In this document: positions 55,362 through 63,989 of the stretch, piece after piece
Numbering within the stretch: position 1 is the stretch's first letter
Layout of the letters: the number at the start of each line of letters is the position of its first letter
Assembly (NCBI RefSeq): GCF_002917095.1
Contig: NZ_PQGA01000004.1
Location: forward strand, 248,001-312,000
Source of the DNA: Paraburkholderia eburnea
Lineage (GTDB): Bacteria; Pseudomonadota; Gammaproteobacteria; Burkholderiales; Burkholderiaceae
Reading direction: 5' to 3'
DNA length: 64,000 bases
The notes under the pieces: generated by a model
Seen by the model: the letters and a program-made list of their open reading frames with translations, nothing else
What the model was told of the DNA's origin: nothing
The model's database searches: none
Made by a program: the position numbers and the translations under genes

Positions 55362-56534
55362 ATGAAAAAAACCGCTCTCGCTCTCGCGGCCACGCTGGCT
55401 TCACTCGCATCCGTCGCTCACGCACAAAGCAGCGTCACGCTCTACGGCGCACTCGACACCTCGGTCGCGTTCTTCGGCAATCAGGCCGGCAAGAACGGTT
55501 CGGGCAACACGTTCCAGATGATGTCGGGCAATGTCTCGCCGAACCTCTGGGGCTTGAAGGGCACGGAGGATCTCGGCAGCGGCCTGTCGGCGATCTTCAA
55601 ACTCGAAAGCGGTTTCAATATAGACAACGGCAAGCAAGGCCAGGGCAGCCGCATGTTCGGCCGCACCGCGATGGTGGGCCTGAGTTCGACGACGGGCGGT
55701 ACGGTCACGCTGGGCCGTCAGTACGACCCGCTCATCGACCTGCTCCAGCCGATGACCGACGACGTCAACTTCGGCTCCGCATTCGCGACGCCGGGCGACA
55801 TCGACAACTACGACAACAGCTACCGCACCAACAATTCGGTCAAGTACACGAGCCCGAACTGGGCAGGCCTGCAGGTCAGCGCGATGTACGCGTTCGGCGG
55901 TCAGGCGGGCAGCATGGGCGCGGGCCAGACGTGGGCGGTCGCGGCTGCGTATAACCATGGTCCGTTCGGCCTCGGCGCGGGTTACTTCAAGGCCAACAGC
56001 AATAGCGGCACGGCTTCGTCGTTCGACGGCCTGAACCCGAACACCGATGTCAATGTCGATTCGCCGGTCATCTCGGGCGGCTTCGTGTCGGCGAACTCGC
56101 TGCAGATCATCCGCGCGGTGGGCAACTACAACTACGGTCCGTTCCAGTTGGGCCTTAGCTACAGCAACGTCGAATACGCGAACTACCAGAGCGCGGCCGG
56201 TTCGAACAGCGACACCAAATTCAACACGGGACAGTTCTTCCTGAACTACCAGGTCACGCCGATGGCACTGCTGGGCTTCGGCTACAACTACACGAAGGGC
56301 AGCGGCAACGGCGTGAACGCCAGCTACAACCAGTTCAGCCTGGGTGGCGACTACTTCCTCTCGAAGCGTACCGACATCTACGTGCTCGCGGGCTACCAGA
56401 AGGCCTCGGGCCGCACGATCGACGCCGATACGGGCGCGCTCGTGAACGCAGCGGCTTCGTTCGGCGACTTCGGCAACGACGCGACCACGAACAAGCAGGC
56501 GATGGCGATGATCGGCGTGCGCCACCACTTCTGA
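55362..56534 (+). CDS. GbpA-family outer-membrane porin
   Basis: 390 aa. MKKTALALAATLASLASVAH is a standard signal peptide, cleaved before QSSVTLYGALDTSVAFF. The barrel shows KGTEDLGSGLSAIFKLESGF (strand with the family LKGTEDLG motif), the loop-3 region near MTDDVNFGSAFATPGDID, and a C-terminal GVRHHF. A trimeric general diffusion porin, similar to the one at 28194 but about 30 residues longer and without a catabolic neighbour. Monocistronic. Confidence 0.93.
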   Translation: MKKTALALAATLASLASVAHAQSSVTLYGALDTSVAFFGNQAGKNGSGNTFQMMSGNVSPNLWGLKGTEDLGSGLSAIFKLESGFNIDNGKQGQGSRMFGRTAMVGLSSTTGGTVTLGRQYDPLIDLLQPMTDDVNFGSAFATPGDIDNYDNSYRTNNSVKYTSPNWAGLQVSAMYAFGGQAGSMGAGQTWAVAAAYNHGPFGLGAGYFKANSNSGTASSFDGLNPNTDVNVDSPVISGGFVSANSLQIIRAVGNYNYGPFQLGLSYSNVEYANYQSAAGSNSDTKFNTGQFFLNYQVTPMALLGFGYNYTKGSGNGVNASYNQFSLGGDYFLSKRTDIYVLAGYQKASGRTIDADTGALVNAAASFGDFGNDATTNKQAMAMIGVRHHF

Positions 56535-56564
56535 TTCGTCAGACTGAAAAGCCGACACACGATG

Positions 56565-56594
56565 CGGCGCGCGCAGCCACGCGCGCCGTGTTTG
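56565..56594 (+). terminator. Hairpin after the porin gene
   Basis: CGGCGCGCG and CGCGCGCCG form a perfect 9-bp stem with a 6-nt loop, followed by TGTTT. Likely terminator or 3'-stabilising structure of the porin mRNA. Confidence 0.6.
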
Positions 56595-56661
56595 ACGCGC
56601 ATGCCGCCACACGGCGCCATGCGCGTTTTTCATTGGCTTTTCATCGATAAGCCGCGGGAAC

Positions 56662-56690
56662 TCGGCAGCGTCATATTCCTACGCTATAAT
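56662..56690 (+). promoter_or_regulatory. Promoter of the riboswitch-antiporter transcript
   Basis: A perfect TATAAT at 56685-56690 with a weak TCGGCA at 56662-56667, 17 bp apart. The predicted start near 56696 coincides with the first base-paired strand of the riboswitch. Confidence 0.7.
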
Positions 56691-56694
56691 GCGC

Positions 56695-56804
56695 GGGTCT
56701 TAGGGGAGTAGTCTGCCTTGCGCGCAACGCGCGAGGCGCCGTCGTCAACATAATTGGCAGAGTTGCCATGGCGCCGGCAGCCGTTCTTCGGCCTGACGAG
56801 ACCT
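56695..56804 (+). ncRNA. yybP-ykoY (Mn2+) riboswitch
   Basis: The conserved first-loop element TAGGGGAGTAG is at 56701-56711, and the second conserved strand GACGAGACCTATG is at 56795-56807. P1 pairs GGTCT (56696-56700) with AGACC (56799-56803). The intervening GGCGCCGTCGTCAACATA block is typical of proteobacterial members. The class binds Mn2+ between the two conserved loops and turns on Mn exporters and related cation transporters. Here it leads into a cation antiporter gene. The switching mechanism over the remaining 125 nt was not resolved. Confidence 0.85.
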
Positions 56805-56929
56805 ATGACGTCATCCCTTACACCCGGGCTGGGCGGGGGGATTGCGTCATTGGTCCAACCGTCCGGCCCGTGGAACGTCACTACAACAATGTCCCCGAAT
56901 TCCCGCCTCCACGCCTCGGAGCGTGCGTC

Positions 56930-57940
56930 ATGATCTGGACGTTCGCCCTGCTCATTGCCGCCGCCGGCATCATCTATCTGTCCTGCGAAACCTTCGTCAA
57001 TGGTGTCGAATGGCTCGGGCAGAAGCTCAATATCACACAGACCGCCACCGGCACGATCCTCGCCGCGTTCGGCACCGCCTTGCCCGAAAGCGTGGTCACG
57101 CTCGTGGCCGTGGCGTTCGGCGGTGACGATGCACACAAGGAAATCGGTATCGGTGCAGCCATTGGCGGACCGCTTGCGCTCAGCACGATCGCCTACGCGG
57201 TGGTGGGCGTCGCGCTGCTTGCGACCGCCGCTCGCGCGGGCCGCGCGCGCGCCGGCACGGTGGACGCCAATACGCGCCGCCTGCGCCGCGACCAGCTCTG
57301 GTTCCTCGCGATCTTCGTGGCGAAGATCGGACTCGGCCTCGTGGTGTTCCACTTCAAGCCGCTGCTGGGCATCGCGTTCCTCGCGGCCTACGCGTTCTAT
57401 TGCTGGAAGGAGTTGAGCGACGACGGCGGCGAGGAAGAGACAGAAGGCGGCGATCTCGAACCGCTCAAGCTGCGCCCGCGTGACGCCAATCCGGCGATGG
57501 TGTGGATTCTTCTGCAGACGCTCGGCGCGCTGGTGGTGATCTTCTTCGCTTCGCACCTGTTCGTGCAGCAGATCAGCGCCGTGGGACCGTGGCTCGGCTT
57601 GAGCCCGCAATTGACCGCCGTGCTGTTCAGCCCGATCGCGACCGAACTGCCCGAAATCATGAACGCGATCATCTGGGTGCGTCAGGGCAAGGAGCGCCTC
57701 GCGCTCGCCAACATCAGCGGCGCGATGATGATCCAGGCGACCATTCCCACCGCGTTCGGCCTGTTCTTTACGCAGTGGCATCTGGGCGCGCCGTCGATCC
57801 TCGCCGCCGTGATGACGATGCTCGCGATCCTGTTCCTGCAATGGTCGTTCCGCGCCCCGCAGGTGAAGAGCCGCCAGCTCACGCACGTGGGCTGGCTCTA
57901 TGCCGTGTTCGCGGCGATGCTCTTCGTGATTCCGCAGTAA
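56930..57940 (+). CDS. CaCA-family cation antiporter under Mn2+ riboswitch control
   Basis: 336 aa from the ATG at 56930 with GGAG upstream. A longer frame would run through the riboswitch and is rejected. About 10 membrane segments in two halves, with the duplicated alpha-repeats GTALPESVVTLVAVAFGG (about residue 45) and FSPIATELPEIMNAIIWV (about 238), typical of sodium/calcium exchangers. An acidic loop DDGGEEETEGGD lies between the halves. The riboswitch suggests Mn2+ or Ca2+ export to prevent metal overload. Inner membrane. Confidence 0.87.
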   Translation: MIWTFALLIAAAGIIYLSCETFVNGVEWLGQKLNITQTATGTILAAFGTALPESVVTLVAVAFGGDDAHKEIGIGAAIGGPLALSTIAYAVVGVALLATAARAGRARAGTVDANTRRLRRDQLWFLAIFVAKIGLGLVVFHFKPLLGIAFLAAYAFYCWKELSDDGGEEETEGGDLEPLKLRPRDANPAMVWILLQTLGALVVIFFASHLFVQQISAVGPWLGLSPQLTAVLFSPIATELPEIMNAIIWVRQGKERLALANISGAMMIQATIPTAFGLFFTQWHLGAPSILAAVMTMLAILFLQWSFRAPQVKSRQLTHVGWLYAVFAAMLFVIPQ

Positions 57941-57956
57941 CGCTGCGGCTTATTGA

Positions 57957-57999
57957 GGCGCGTTTAAATACGGTTTAAATGGGCTTTAAAGCGCGCTTA
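57957..57999 (+). terminator. Possible terminator after the antiporter
   Basis: GCGCGTTTAAA pairs with TTTAAAGCGCGC (one bulged G) around a 16-nt loop, 17 bp after the stop, followed by TTATA. The AT pairs make it only moderately stable. Confidence 0.4.
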
Positions 58000-58146
58000 T
58001 ACATGCGCGAGACGGAATACTCGCACCGCCTCGCGCATGCGCTGCGATTGCACCTCCAGCGCGACCGCAATGACCGACCTGCCCGGTGCCGTTGCTGCGC
58101 GCGTCAGGGTCATATATGTCGGCCCGCTTGGTTATCAGACCATCCA

Positions 58147-59541
58147 CTACGCGTCTTTCGTCATCGGCTCGCGCGAGCGCGCGCCTGCGTAGGCCCAGCA
58201 ATCGAGCGTCACACGCAAACCTGGCCGCTCGTGCGTGAGCGCAAGACCAAAACCATGCATACGCATGACCGCCTGCACCAGCGAAAGCCCAAGTCCCGAA
58301 CCCGGTGCCTCGCGCGTGCGCTCACTGCGATAGAAGCGCTGAAACACGGCCATGCGCTCCGCTTCGGGAATGCCGGGGCCGTTGTCGCTCACCTGCACGC
58401 TCGGCCCTTGCGGTCCCATCGATACGCGCAGCCCCACGCGCCCGCCCGGCGGCGTGAACTTGATCGCGTTATCGAGCAGGTTCGCAAGCGCCTCGAACAG
58501 TAGCGCGTAATCGGCGCGCACCATGGGCACGCGCTCCAGTTGCAGCGTCAGATCGATATGCTTTTCAGCGGCGAGCGGCTGATAGAGGTCCGCGACCTCG
58601 GCACACAGCCTATCGAGCGCGACATCGCCGAAACCCGCGCGCCGCCGCATTGATTCGATCTCCGAAATACGCAGCATCGCCGCGAAACGCCTCAGCACGT
58701 CATTGACACCGCGCGTGGCTTGATCGACGAGACTCGCGTGATCGCCGTCAAGGCGCTCAAGCGGCACGCGGGCGAGATGCGCGCGCACGCGCACGAGCGG
58801 TGTGCGCAGATCGTGCGCGATGCCGTCGCACGCGCCCTTGACCTCATGCATCAGGCGCGAAACTTCGTCGAGCATGTGATTGACGATCTGCGAAAGCCAA
58901 CTGATTTCGTCACGCCCGCCGTCGGGCAGACGCGCATCGAGATCGCCCGCCGCGATCTGCTGCGCCACACGGCGCACTGCTTTCACGCGCCGCAACTGCG
59001 AGGCGGAAACCAGCACACCCACGCCCAGACCGCCCAGCATCACCAGCGCCGCGCTGCCGGCGAGACCGCCGAGCATCGTCTCGCGCAGACGCGCCATTTC
59101 GCCCACGTCGCGCGACACCACGAGCAGGTCGCCGTCAGGCAGGCGCGTGACGCGCGTGCGTAAATACTGCGGATGAACCGTGGCAGGTCCGATCAGAAAC
59201 GGCCGGTCCCAGACACCGACGCCGTTTTCGGTAAGGTGATGCGGCATACGCGCGATATCGCCCGCTAGCCAGCGTTTGTCCGGCGAGAACAGACCGTAGA
59301 AGTTCACGGGACGCTGGATCTGGCTGCGGATATGCGCGTCGAGCTGCGCGGGCAGCTGCGCAGGCGCGAGCGCCGAAAAATACGCGAATTGCCAGTTAAT
59401 GTTGTAGTCGGCCTCACGCGCGGTATAGGACGCCGATTGCCAGTAATTCAGATAAACAAGCGCGGACATGGAAGCCGAGAACACCAGCGCGTAGATCATC
59501 AGCAGCCGGAATGTCGTGCTGCGCCAGAGACTCATTTTCAT
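58147..59541 (-). CDS. Sensor histidine kinase, orphan
   Basis: 464 aa. TM1 at about residues 12-32, a periplasmic sensor of about 125 residues, TM2 at about 157-180, and a HAMP region (RRVAQQIAAGDLDARLPDGG). The dimerisation/phosphoacceptor His243 is in DGIAHDLRTPL; N-box NLLDNAIKF, G1 SDNGPGIP and G2 GSGLGLSLV are intact. It should autophosphorylate and signal to a response regulator, but none is encoded on either side. ATG with AGGGAA upstream. The stimulus is unknown. Confidence 0.9.
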   Translation of the reverse strand: MKMSLWRSTTFRLLMIYALVFSASMSALVYLNYWQSASYTAREADYNINWQFAYFSALAPAQLPAQLDAHIRSQIQRPVNFYGLFSPDKRWLAGDIARMPHHLTENGVGVWDRPFLIGPATVHPQYLRTRVTRLPDGDLLVVSRDVGEMARLRETMLGGLAGSAALVMLGGLGVGVLVSASQLRRVKAVRRVAQQIAAGDLDARLPDGGRDEISWLSQIVNHMLDEVSRLMHEVKGACDGIAHDLRTPLVRVRAHLARVPLERLDGDHASLVDQATRGVNDVLRRFAAMLRISEIESMRRRAGFGDVALDRLCAEVADLYQPLAAEKHIDLTLQLERVPMVRADYALLFEALANLLDNAIKFTPPGGRVGLRVSMGPQGPSVQVSDNGPGIPEAERMAVFQRFYRSERTREAPGSGLGLSLVQAVMRMHGFGLALTHERPGLRVTLDCWAYAGARSREPMTKDA

Positions 59542-59948
59542 CGTATTTCCCTGCGTTTTCCCGCCTTTACGTCCAGTATCGCAAACCGCCCATACATGAA
59601 CATGAAAATTTCTTTAGTTTCGTGAAAGAACGCGTACACAACACAAATTCCACCAAGGAAAGTTTAATTCTCCGGCAATGACGCTGTCGTGGCCCGCAGT
59701 CAAAATCGGCTGTGCGAGCGAACGATTGCTTTTTCATTCATCGCAAGAAACCGTTTTGAACTGCCTTTTTACCTTTCATAACGCCCGCCAGCGAAGCCGG
59801 AACGAAAGTGGCCTGTACAATCGAGGCTTGAGGTTTTTTCAATCTGTCCCTCGCGGCACGCGTGCAGCTTCCCCGTCTCCTCAGTGGACGCGCCCCGGCG
59901 GCGCTTCGCATCTGCACGCCCGCCGCAATCTTTAGCTGGTCACTCCCG
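59542..59948. other. Divergent intergenic region, 407 bp
   Basis: Separates the histidine kinase (minus) from the MFS exporter gene (plus). AT-rich part at 59590-59680. Frames starting at 59678 and 59862 have no convincing ribosome site. No operator or structured RNA was recognised. Confidence 0.4.
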
Positions 59949-61145
59949 ATGTCGGATATCGAATGCGCGCAGGCATCGCGCGCAAATCAAACGAAAAATC
60001 GCAATAAAGAACGTTGGGTGGCCGTCTGGTCGCTCGCACTCGGCTCGTTTGCCAGCGTCACCACCGAATTCCTGCCCGTTGGCGTGCTGCCCGAAGTCGC
60101 GCGCACCTTCGGCATTTCGGATGGTCAGGCCGGGCTGATGATGACCTCGCCCGCACTCTTCGCGGCCGTCGCCGCGCCCGGCGTGATGATCGCCGCAGGC
60201 CGCATCGACCGCCGGCGCGTGCTGATCGGCCTGTCCATGATCCTGCTTGCGGCGTGCCTGATCGCGGCGTTTGCGAACAGCTTCGCGATGCTGCTAGGCG
60301 CGAGTCTCGGCGCGTTCTGGTCGCTGGGTCTCGCCGTCGCGGGGCGGCTCGTCGCGCCGGAGCACGTTCATCGCGCGGCGGGGACGATCTTCGGCGGCGC
60401 GGCGCTCGCGATGATCGTGGGTCTGCCGTTCGGCACCTTGCTCGCGGGATTCTTTAGCTGGCGCGGCGCATTCATCGGCGCGGGCGTGCTGGCCACCGTC
60501 GCATTGATCGCGCAGATCGTCGTTTTGCCGCCGATGCCCGCGCAATCGCGTCTGCGTCTTGGCGGCTTCGCCGCGTTCGCCCGGCAGCGTGAGGCGCAAC
60601 TCAGTCTCGCGCTCACGCTCATCGTGTTCATCACGCACTTCGGCGCGTATACCTATCTGATGCCGCTGCTGATTCAAGCAGGCGTGTCCGGCGATACCGG
60701 CACGTGGGTGCTGCTCGCTTATGGCTTTTGCGCGCTGATCGCGAATTTCGCGGCGGGACGTTACGTGAGCCGCAAGCTGAGCGCGGCGACGTTCGCCAAT
60801 ATCCTGCTGCTTGCCGTCGTGCTCGCCGTGCTGCCTTCGCTGGATCATGCGCGCTTCACGGTACTCGCGGGCGTGATGATCTGGGGCATCGCGTGGGGCG
60901 CGCTGCCGCTGTGCCTGAACGTCTGGCATCGGCGCGTGCCGGATGGCGAGAGCGAAGCCGCCGCCGCGCTCTTCACGCTGGCGACGCAGGTGGCGATCGC
61001 GCTCGGCTCGGTGGTGGGCGGCGTGGTCGTCGATCATCAAAGCCTGGGCGCCGATTATCGCTACTGCGCGCTGGCAGGATTCGTCGCTGCCGCGCTGGTG
61101 CTGCGCGCGCGTGCACACAAGCCTCGCACTCCAAAGGACCACTAA
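59949..61145 (+). CDS. MFS drug/sugar exporter (DHA1 family)
   Basis: 398 aa from the ATG at 59949; the ribosome site is weak, so the start is uncertain. Twelve membrane segments. TM1 ends SFASVTTEFLPVGVLPEVAR, and the loop 2-3 motif region is GRIDRRRVLIGLSM. This matches the AraJ/SotB/YdeA-type exporters of sugars and drugs. The stop codon overlaps the RidA start by 1 bp (TAATG), implying a two-gene operon, possibly exporting or detoxifying a reactive amine or imine-derived compound. Confidence 0.83.
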   Translation: MSDIECAQASRANQTKNRNKERWVAVWSLALGSFASVTTEFLPVGVLPEVARTFGISDGQAGLMMTSPALFAAVAAPGVMIAAGRIDRRRVLIGLSMILLAACLIAAFANSFAMLLGASLGAFWSLGLAVAGRLVAPEHVHRAAGTIFGGAALAMIVGLPFGTLLAGFFSWRGAFIGAGVLATVALIAQIVVLPPMPAQSRLRLGGFAAFARQREAQLSLALTLIVFITHFGAYTYLMPLLIQAGVSGDTGTWVLLAYGFCALIANFAAGRYVSRKLSAATFANILLLAVVLAVLPSLDHARFTVLAGVMIWGIAWGALPLCLNVWHRRVPDGESEAAAALFTLATQVAIALGSVVGGVVVDHQSLGADYRYCALAGFVAAALVLRARAHKPRTPKDH

Positions 61146-61558
61146 TGACCGACCGCGAACTGATCGTTCCGCCGCAGATGCAGGCCATCGTGGAGCGGGC
61201 CGGCTATGTGCCGGCGGTGAAAGTCGGTGCGACCGTGTATTGCGCGGGACAAGTCGGGCGCACGCCCAAACTGGAAGTGATCGCCGACCCCGAGGCACAG
61301 TTCGTCGCCTGCTGGGAGAACCTGCGCATCGTGCTGGAGGAAGCGGGTTGCACGTTCGATGACGTCGTCGACATGACGACTTATCACGTGCGGATGAGCG
61401 AGCACATGACGGTCTTTCGCGAAGTGAAGGACCGGGTGTTTCCGCGCGGCACCTGCGCATGGACGGCGATCGGCGTGTCCGAACTCGCGCGTGCCGGCTT
61501 GCTCGTGGAGATCAAGTGCGTGGCGGTGCAGCGGGAAACAAGCGCTACGTCGGGATAG
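61145..61558 (+). CDS. RidA-family (YjgF/YER057c/UK114) protein
   Basis: 137 aa. Family pattern: VKVGATVYCAGQVGRTP near the N-terminus, ENLRIVLEEAGCTFDDVVDM in the middle, and RGTCAWTAIGVSELARAGLL with LVEIKCVAV at the C-terminus. The RidA-type catalytic Arg at the RAA position is replaced by a different context (TCAWTAIG), so it may belong to a Rid subfamily without enamine deaminase activity. Cytosolic trimer expected. Coupled to the MFS exporter. Confidence 0.85.
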   Translation: MTDRELIVPPQMQAIVERAGYVPAVKVGATVYCAGQVGRTPKLEVIADPEAQFVACWENLRIVLEEAGCTFDDVVDMTTYHVRMSEHMTVFREVKDRVFPRGTCAWTAIGVSELARAGLLVEIKCVAVQRETSATSG

Positions 61559-61577
61559 GCAACGTCCCGACGTAGCG
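61543..61577. terminator. Perfect 13-bp hairpin at the ridA-glpF convergent junction
   Basis: CGCTACGTCGGGA and TCCCGACGTAGCG around a 9-nt loop. The left arm overlaps the last RidA codons, ending one base before the stop; the stop codon lies in the loop. No T-tract. Probably stops or stabilises both convergent transcripts. Confidence 0.65.
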
Positions 61578-61599
61578 GCTCAGGCGTCAATGCAACGCT

Positions 61600-62316
61600 T
61601 CAATGCGAGGCGTGCAGATACAGATACAGCGTCGATGCCGCCACGCCGCCCAGCAGCGGGCCGACGACCGGAATCCACGCGTAGCGCCAGTCGCTGTCGC
61701 GCTTGCCCGGAATCGGCAGCAGCGCGTGCATGATGCGCGGCGAGAGATCGCGTGCGGGGCTCATCGCGTAGCCCGTGGGGCCGCCCAACGAAATACCGAT
61801 GCCGAGCACGAGCAGACCGACCGGCAGTGCGTCGAGCGCACCCAGGCCCACTTGCGGCGCGGCCAGATACAGCACGCCCAGAATCAGCACGAAAGTACAG
61901 ATCGCTTCGGTGATGACATTGTGGCGCACGCAACGAATCGCGGGCCCGGTGCAGAACACGGCGAGCTTGAGATCCGCATCCTCTTCGTTCGCGAAGTGCT
62001 GACGATAGGCGAGCCACACGAGAAACGCGCCGGCCATGCCGCCGAGCATCTGCGCGGCGATATAGCCGCCCACTTTGGACCACGCGAATTTGCCCGCCAG
62101 CGCAAGGCTGATCGTCACGATCGGGTTGAGGTGAGCGCCGCTGTATGCAGCCGTCACGTAGACGGCCACGAACACGGCCATCGCCCAGCCCATCACGATG
62201 ACGATGAGGTCCGCGCCGCGGCCCTTGGTTTTGGCAAGCAGCACATTGGCGACGGCGCCGTTGCCGAGTAGCACGAGAATGGCCGTGCCGATGAATTCCG
62301 CAATATAGGGTGACAT
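61600..62316 (-). CDS. glpF: Aquaglyceroporin / glycerol uptake facilitator
   Basis: 238 aa, six membrane segments plus two half-helices. The two channel signatures are present but altered: GAHLNPIVTISLAL (NPI instead of NPA) and GYAMSPARDLSPRI (SPA instead of NPA). The Asp after the second motif (ARD) is the glycerol-channel marker. With glpK upstream on the same strand (167 bp), it admits glycerol for phosphorylation. The motif changes may affect selectivity. Confidence 0.88.
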   Translation of the reverse strand: MSPYIAEFIGTAILVLLGNGAVANVLLAKTKGRGADLIVIVMGWAMAVFVAVYVTAAYSGAHLNPIVTISLALAGKFAWSKVGGYIAAQMLGGMAGAFLVWLAYRQHFANEEDADLKLAVFCTGPAIRCVRHNVITEAICTFVLILGVLYLAAPQVGLGALDALPVGLLVLGIGISLGGPTGYAMSPARDLSPRIMHALLPIPGKRDSDWRYAWIPVVGPLLGGVAASTLYLYLHASH

Positions 62317-62483
62317 GATGGTTGTCTCACTTATTGTGCTGCGGGCATACGTGGCCGATGTTCCGGCCCGCTGCCAGCGCGCTATTGTTGTGTGATTGGA
62401 TTTACTTGGGATGCCCTGTTTCTACAACGGTGCTTCTACTGCGTTGTTGCTGCGTGCTTCGATGACTTTACGCACGCGCGATA

Positions 62484-63989
62484 TCACTGCGCGTCGTCGG
62501 CCCAGGCCTTCGCGGCGCGCACCGCACGCTGCCAGCCTGCGCGGCACGCATCGACCTGCGAAGCGGCCATGCCCGGCGAGAAACGCTTGTCCACGTGCCA
62601 CTGGCTTTGCAGCTCGTCCACGTTCTTCCAGTAGCCGATCGCGAGACCCGCTAGATACGCCGCGCCCAGCGCGGTCGTTTCGGTGATCTGCGGACGCACC
62701 GCATCCACGCCCAGCAAATCGGCCTGAAACTGCATCAGCAGGTTGTTCGCGCTCGCACCGCCGTCCACGCGCAATTCGCCCACGCTGATGCCCGAGTCCG
62801 CTTCCATCGCCGCCAGCACGTCGAGCGATTGATACGCGATCGAATCGAGCGCCGCGCGCGCCAGGTGGCCCGAAGTCGTCCCGCGCGTCACGCCGAACAG
62901 CGAGCCACGCGCACGGGCATTCCAGTGCGGCGCGCCCAGACCGGCGAAGGCGGGTACGAGATAGACGCCGTCCGTGTGCGGGACACTGGCCGCCAGCGCT
63001 TCGATTTCCGACGCGCTCTTGATGATGCCCATGCCGTCGCGCAGCCACTGCACCACCGCGCCCGCGATGAAGATGCTGCCTTCGAGCGCGTAGTTGACCT
63101 GATCGCCGATCTGCCACGCAATGGTGGTGACGAGGTTGTTCTTCGACTCGATGGGCTTCTCGCCCGTGTTCATCATCAGGAAGCAGCCCGTGCCGTAGGT
63201 GTTCTTCACCATGCCGGTGTGCGTGCACATCTGGCCGAACAGCGCGGCCTGCTGATCGCCCGCGATACCCGCGAGCGGAATCTTCGAGGCGAATACCGTC
63301 GTCTTGGTCTGACCATAAATTTCGGATGACGAACGAACTTCCGGCAGCATGCTGCGCGGGATGTCGAGCGCTTCGAGCAGATCGTCGTCCCACTGGCGCG
63401 TGTGGATGTTGAACAGCATCGTGCGCGAGGCGTTGGTGACGTCGGTGACGTGCAGTTCGTGCTTGGTGAAGTTCCAGACGAGCCAGCTATCGACCGTGCC
63501 GAACGCCAGTTTGCCTTGACGTGCCTTTTCGCGCGCGCCTTCGACGTTGTCGAGAATCCAGCGGATCTTGGTGCCCGAGAAATACGAATCGATCGGCAGG
63601 CCGGTCTTCGCGCGCACTTTCTCTTCGAGACCTTGCGCCTTCAACTGGTCGCAGAAGTCGGCCGTGCGGCGGTCCTGCCAGACGATGGCGTTATAGATCG
63701 GATGACCCGTTTCGCGGTCCCAGACGATGGTGGTTTCGCGCTGGTTCGTGATGCCGATCGCGGCGATGTTGGTGCCGTTCATGCCCGCGCGCGTGACGGC
63801 TTCGGCGGCGACGCCGGCCTGCGTCGACCAGATTTCCTGCGGGTCATGCTCGACCCAGCCCGGTCGCGGATAAATCTGCTCGAACTCTTTCTGGGCCGTC
63901 GATACGATGCGGCCCTCGCGGTCGAACAGCATCGCGCGCGAACTCGTGGTGCCCTGGTCGAGCGCGAGAATGTATTGTTGATCCTGCAT
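62484..63989 (-). CDS. glpK: Glycerol kinase
   Basis: 501 aa, full length. FGGY motifs: [20 protein letters not shown] at the start, the substrate region [27 protein letters not shown], the ATP region [16 protein letters not shown], and the C-terminal [20 protein letters not shown]. It makes sn-glycerol 3-phosphate from glycerol and ATP. First of two genes with glpF downstream; glpD is not in the window. The promoter lies beyond the right edge. Confidence 0.96.
   Translation of the reverse strand: MQDQQYILALDQGTTSSRAMLFDREGRIVSTAQKEFEQIYPRPGWVEHDPQEIWSTQAGVAAEAVTRAGMNGTNIAAIGITNQRETTIVWDRETGHPIYNAIVWQDRRTADFCDQLKAQGLEEKVRAKTGLPIDSYFSGTKIRWILDNVEGAREKARQGKLAFGTVDSWLVWNFTKHELHVTDVTNASRTMLFNIHTRQWDDDLLEALDIPRSMLPEVRSSSEIYGQTKTTVFASKIPLAGIAGDQQAALFGQMCTHTGMVKNTYGTGCFLMMNTGEKPIESKNNLVTTIAWQIGDQVNYALEGSIFIAGAVVQWLRDGMGIIKSASEIEALAASVPHTDGVYLVPAFAGLGAPHWNARARGSLFGVTRGTTSGHLARAALDSIAYQSLDVLAAMEADSGISVGELRVDGGASANNLLMQFQADLLGVDAVRPQITETTALGAAYLAGLAIGYWKNVDELQSQWHVDKRFSPGMAASQVDACRAGWQRAVRAAKAWADDAQ

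Noticed and set aside
55165..55365. 66-codon frame directly upstream of the porin
   Set aside because: No ribosome site, overlaps the porin start, and composition is not protein-like.
56768..56929. A longer start for the antiporter that would add 54 residues
   Set aside because: The extension would translate through the 3' part of the riboswitch, and its residues do not resemble the family. The ATG at 56930 begins directly with the first membrane segment.
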